From assembly GCF_945269915.1 (NCBI RefSeq), contig NZ_CALYOY010000019.1, positions 1 through 42,307 of the forward strand: a DNA stretch of 42,307 bases. The letters are read 5' to 3'. Source of the DNA: an uncultured Bifidobacterium sp. (GTDB taxonomy: Bacteria; Actinomycetota; Actinomycetes; Actinomycetales; Bifidobacteriaceae). Positions 42,030 through 42,307 of the stretch are shown piece after piece (the first letter of the stretch is position 1; each line of letters begins with the position of its first letter). Under the pieces are notes generated by a model. That model ran no database searches. It saw only the letters and a program-made list of their open reading frames with translations, and was not told the DNA's origin. The translations under genes and the position numbers were made by a program.

Positions 42030-42307
42030 CTACAGGCTCTCCAGGACCTTCTTCCGGTCATCGTCCAGCACGAGGCCGGAATCATCGGACTCCAGGCCTT
42101 CCTGCTGCATACCCCGACCGGTCGATTCCGATGCCCCGACCGCTGCGGCATCCCCCTGGTCCGGGTTCAGGTCTTCCCGGTCGCCGTGCTTTTTCGCAGC
42201 GGCGATCATCAGCTTGATCCTGTTGAGCTGGTTGGCCTCCGAGGCACCCGGATCGTAGTCGATGGAGACGATGTTGGCCTCGGGATAGGTCCTGCGGATC
42301 TTGCCGA
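42030..42307 (-). CDS. C-terminal end of an acyl-CoA dehydratase activase-related protein (partial)
   Basis: The last 91 codons of a gene running in from beyond base 42307; the stop TAG is at 42032-42030. The start of this piece, GKIRRTYPEANIVSIDYDPGASEANQLNRIKLMIAAAKK, is summarised here by its key blocks RRTYPEA, IDYDPGAS and NQLNRIKLM, which match the end of the large BadF/HgdC-DUF2229 proteins found in bifidobacteria and clostridia. Those are ATPases of the 2-hydroxyacyl-CoA dehydratase activator type; their role in bifidobacteria is not established. The final 50 residues are acidic and probably disordered. The family call rests on recall of one conserved block, so it is moderate. Confidence 0.6.
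   Translation of the reverse strand, partial: GKIRRTYPEANIVSIDYDPGASEANQLNRIKLMIAAAKKHGDREDLNPDQGDAAAVGASESTGRGMQQEGLESDDSGLVLDDDRKKVLESL

Noticed and set aside
1..42307. Search for mobile elements, phage genes, CRISPR repeats or a toxin-antitoxin or defence cluster
   Set aside because: No transposase, integrase, repeat array, restriction, or toxin-like gene was found; gene content looks chromosomal and vertically inherited, with the sugar operons as the most variable parts.

Overview
The window is about 42 kb of GC-rich bacterial DNA, densely packed with genes and with little intergenic sequence. The gene set suggests a member of the Actinomycetota, most likely a Bifidobacterium or close relative. 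The evidence is the combination of DUF3052 and DUF3107 proteins, a zincin-like protease beside a Lon-like S16 protease and a UvrD2-type helicase, a DivIVA-repeat protein, a T-box leader on ileS with no terminator, MEP isoprenoid genes, and two sugar operons with intracellular glycosidases fed by MFS permeases. Species cannot be fixed from sequence reading alone. No phage, insertion sequence, CRISPR array or rRNA was seen.

Region 1 (1-4332): a sucrose/fructoside module on the + strand, made of a LacI regulator, a strong promoter covered by two abutting LacI-type operators, an oligosaccharide:H+ symporter, an intercistronic hairpin, a GH32 beta-fructosidase and a strong terminator shared with the convergent operon. 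Region 2 (4381-12000, - strand): tRNA-Val(TAC), a DivIVA-repeat protein, dxr, ispG, a membrane-anchored alpha/beta hydrolase, recO and uppS. dxr and ispG supply isoprenoid precursor and uppS makes the C55 lipid carrier for the wall. The hydrolase between ispG and recO has no obvious assigned role.

Region 3 (12030-25494): a DHA2-type drug exporter with a near-consensus promoter, then a conserved actinobacterial neighbourhood: DUF3052, a Lon-like protease that seems to lack its PDZ domain, a zincin-like protein, a compact UvrD-family helicase, an aminoglycoside-phosphotransferase-fold protein whose catalytic residues are all replaced, and DUF3107. It continues with a PHP phosphoesterase, a VKOR-type disulfide protein, dapF and murI (peptidoglycan precursors) and a patatin-like hydrolase.

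Region 4 (25557-32830): an SPFH protein, an aldo/keto reductase, a perfect bidirectional terminator, ileS with a T-box leader that appears to act by hiding the ribosome binding site, and a GCS2-type glutamate-cysteine ligase. Region 5 (32997-41164): a TetR-controlled glycoside operon (MFS permease, GH30, GH42, GH3), all enzymes without signal peptides, so the permease is expected to import small beta-linked glycosides that are hydrolysed in the cytoplasm. The window ends with a LacA-type acetyltransferase and the C-terminal end of what looks like an acyl-CoA dehydratase activase-related protein.
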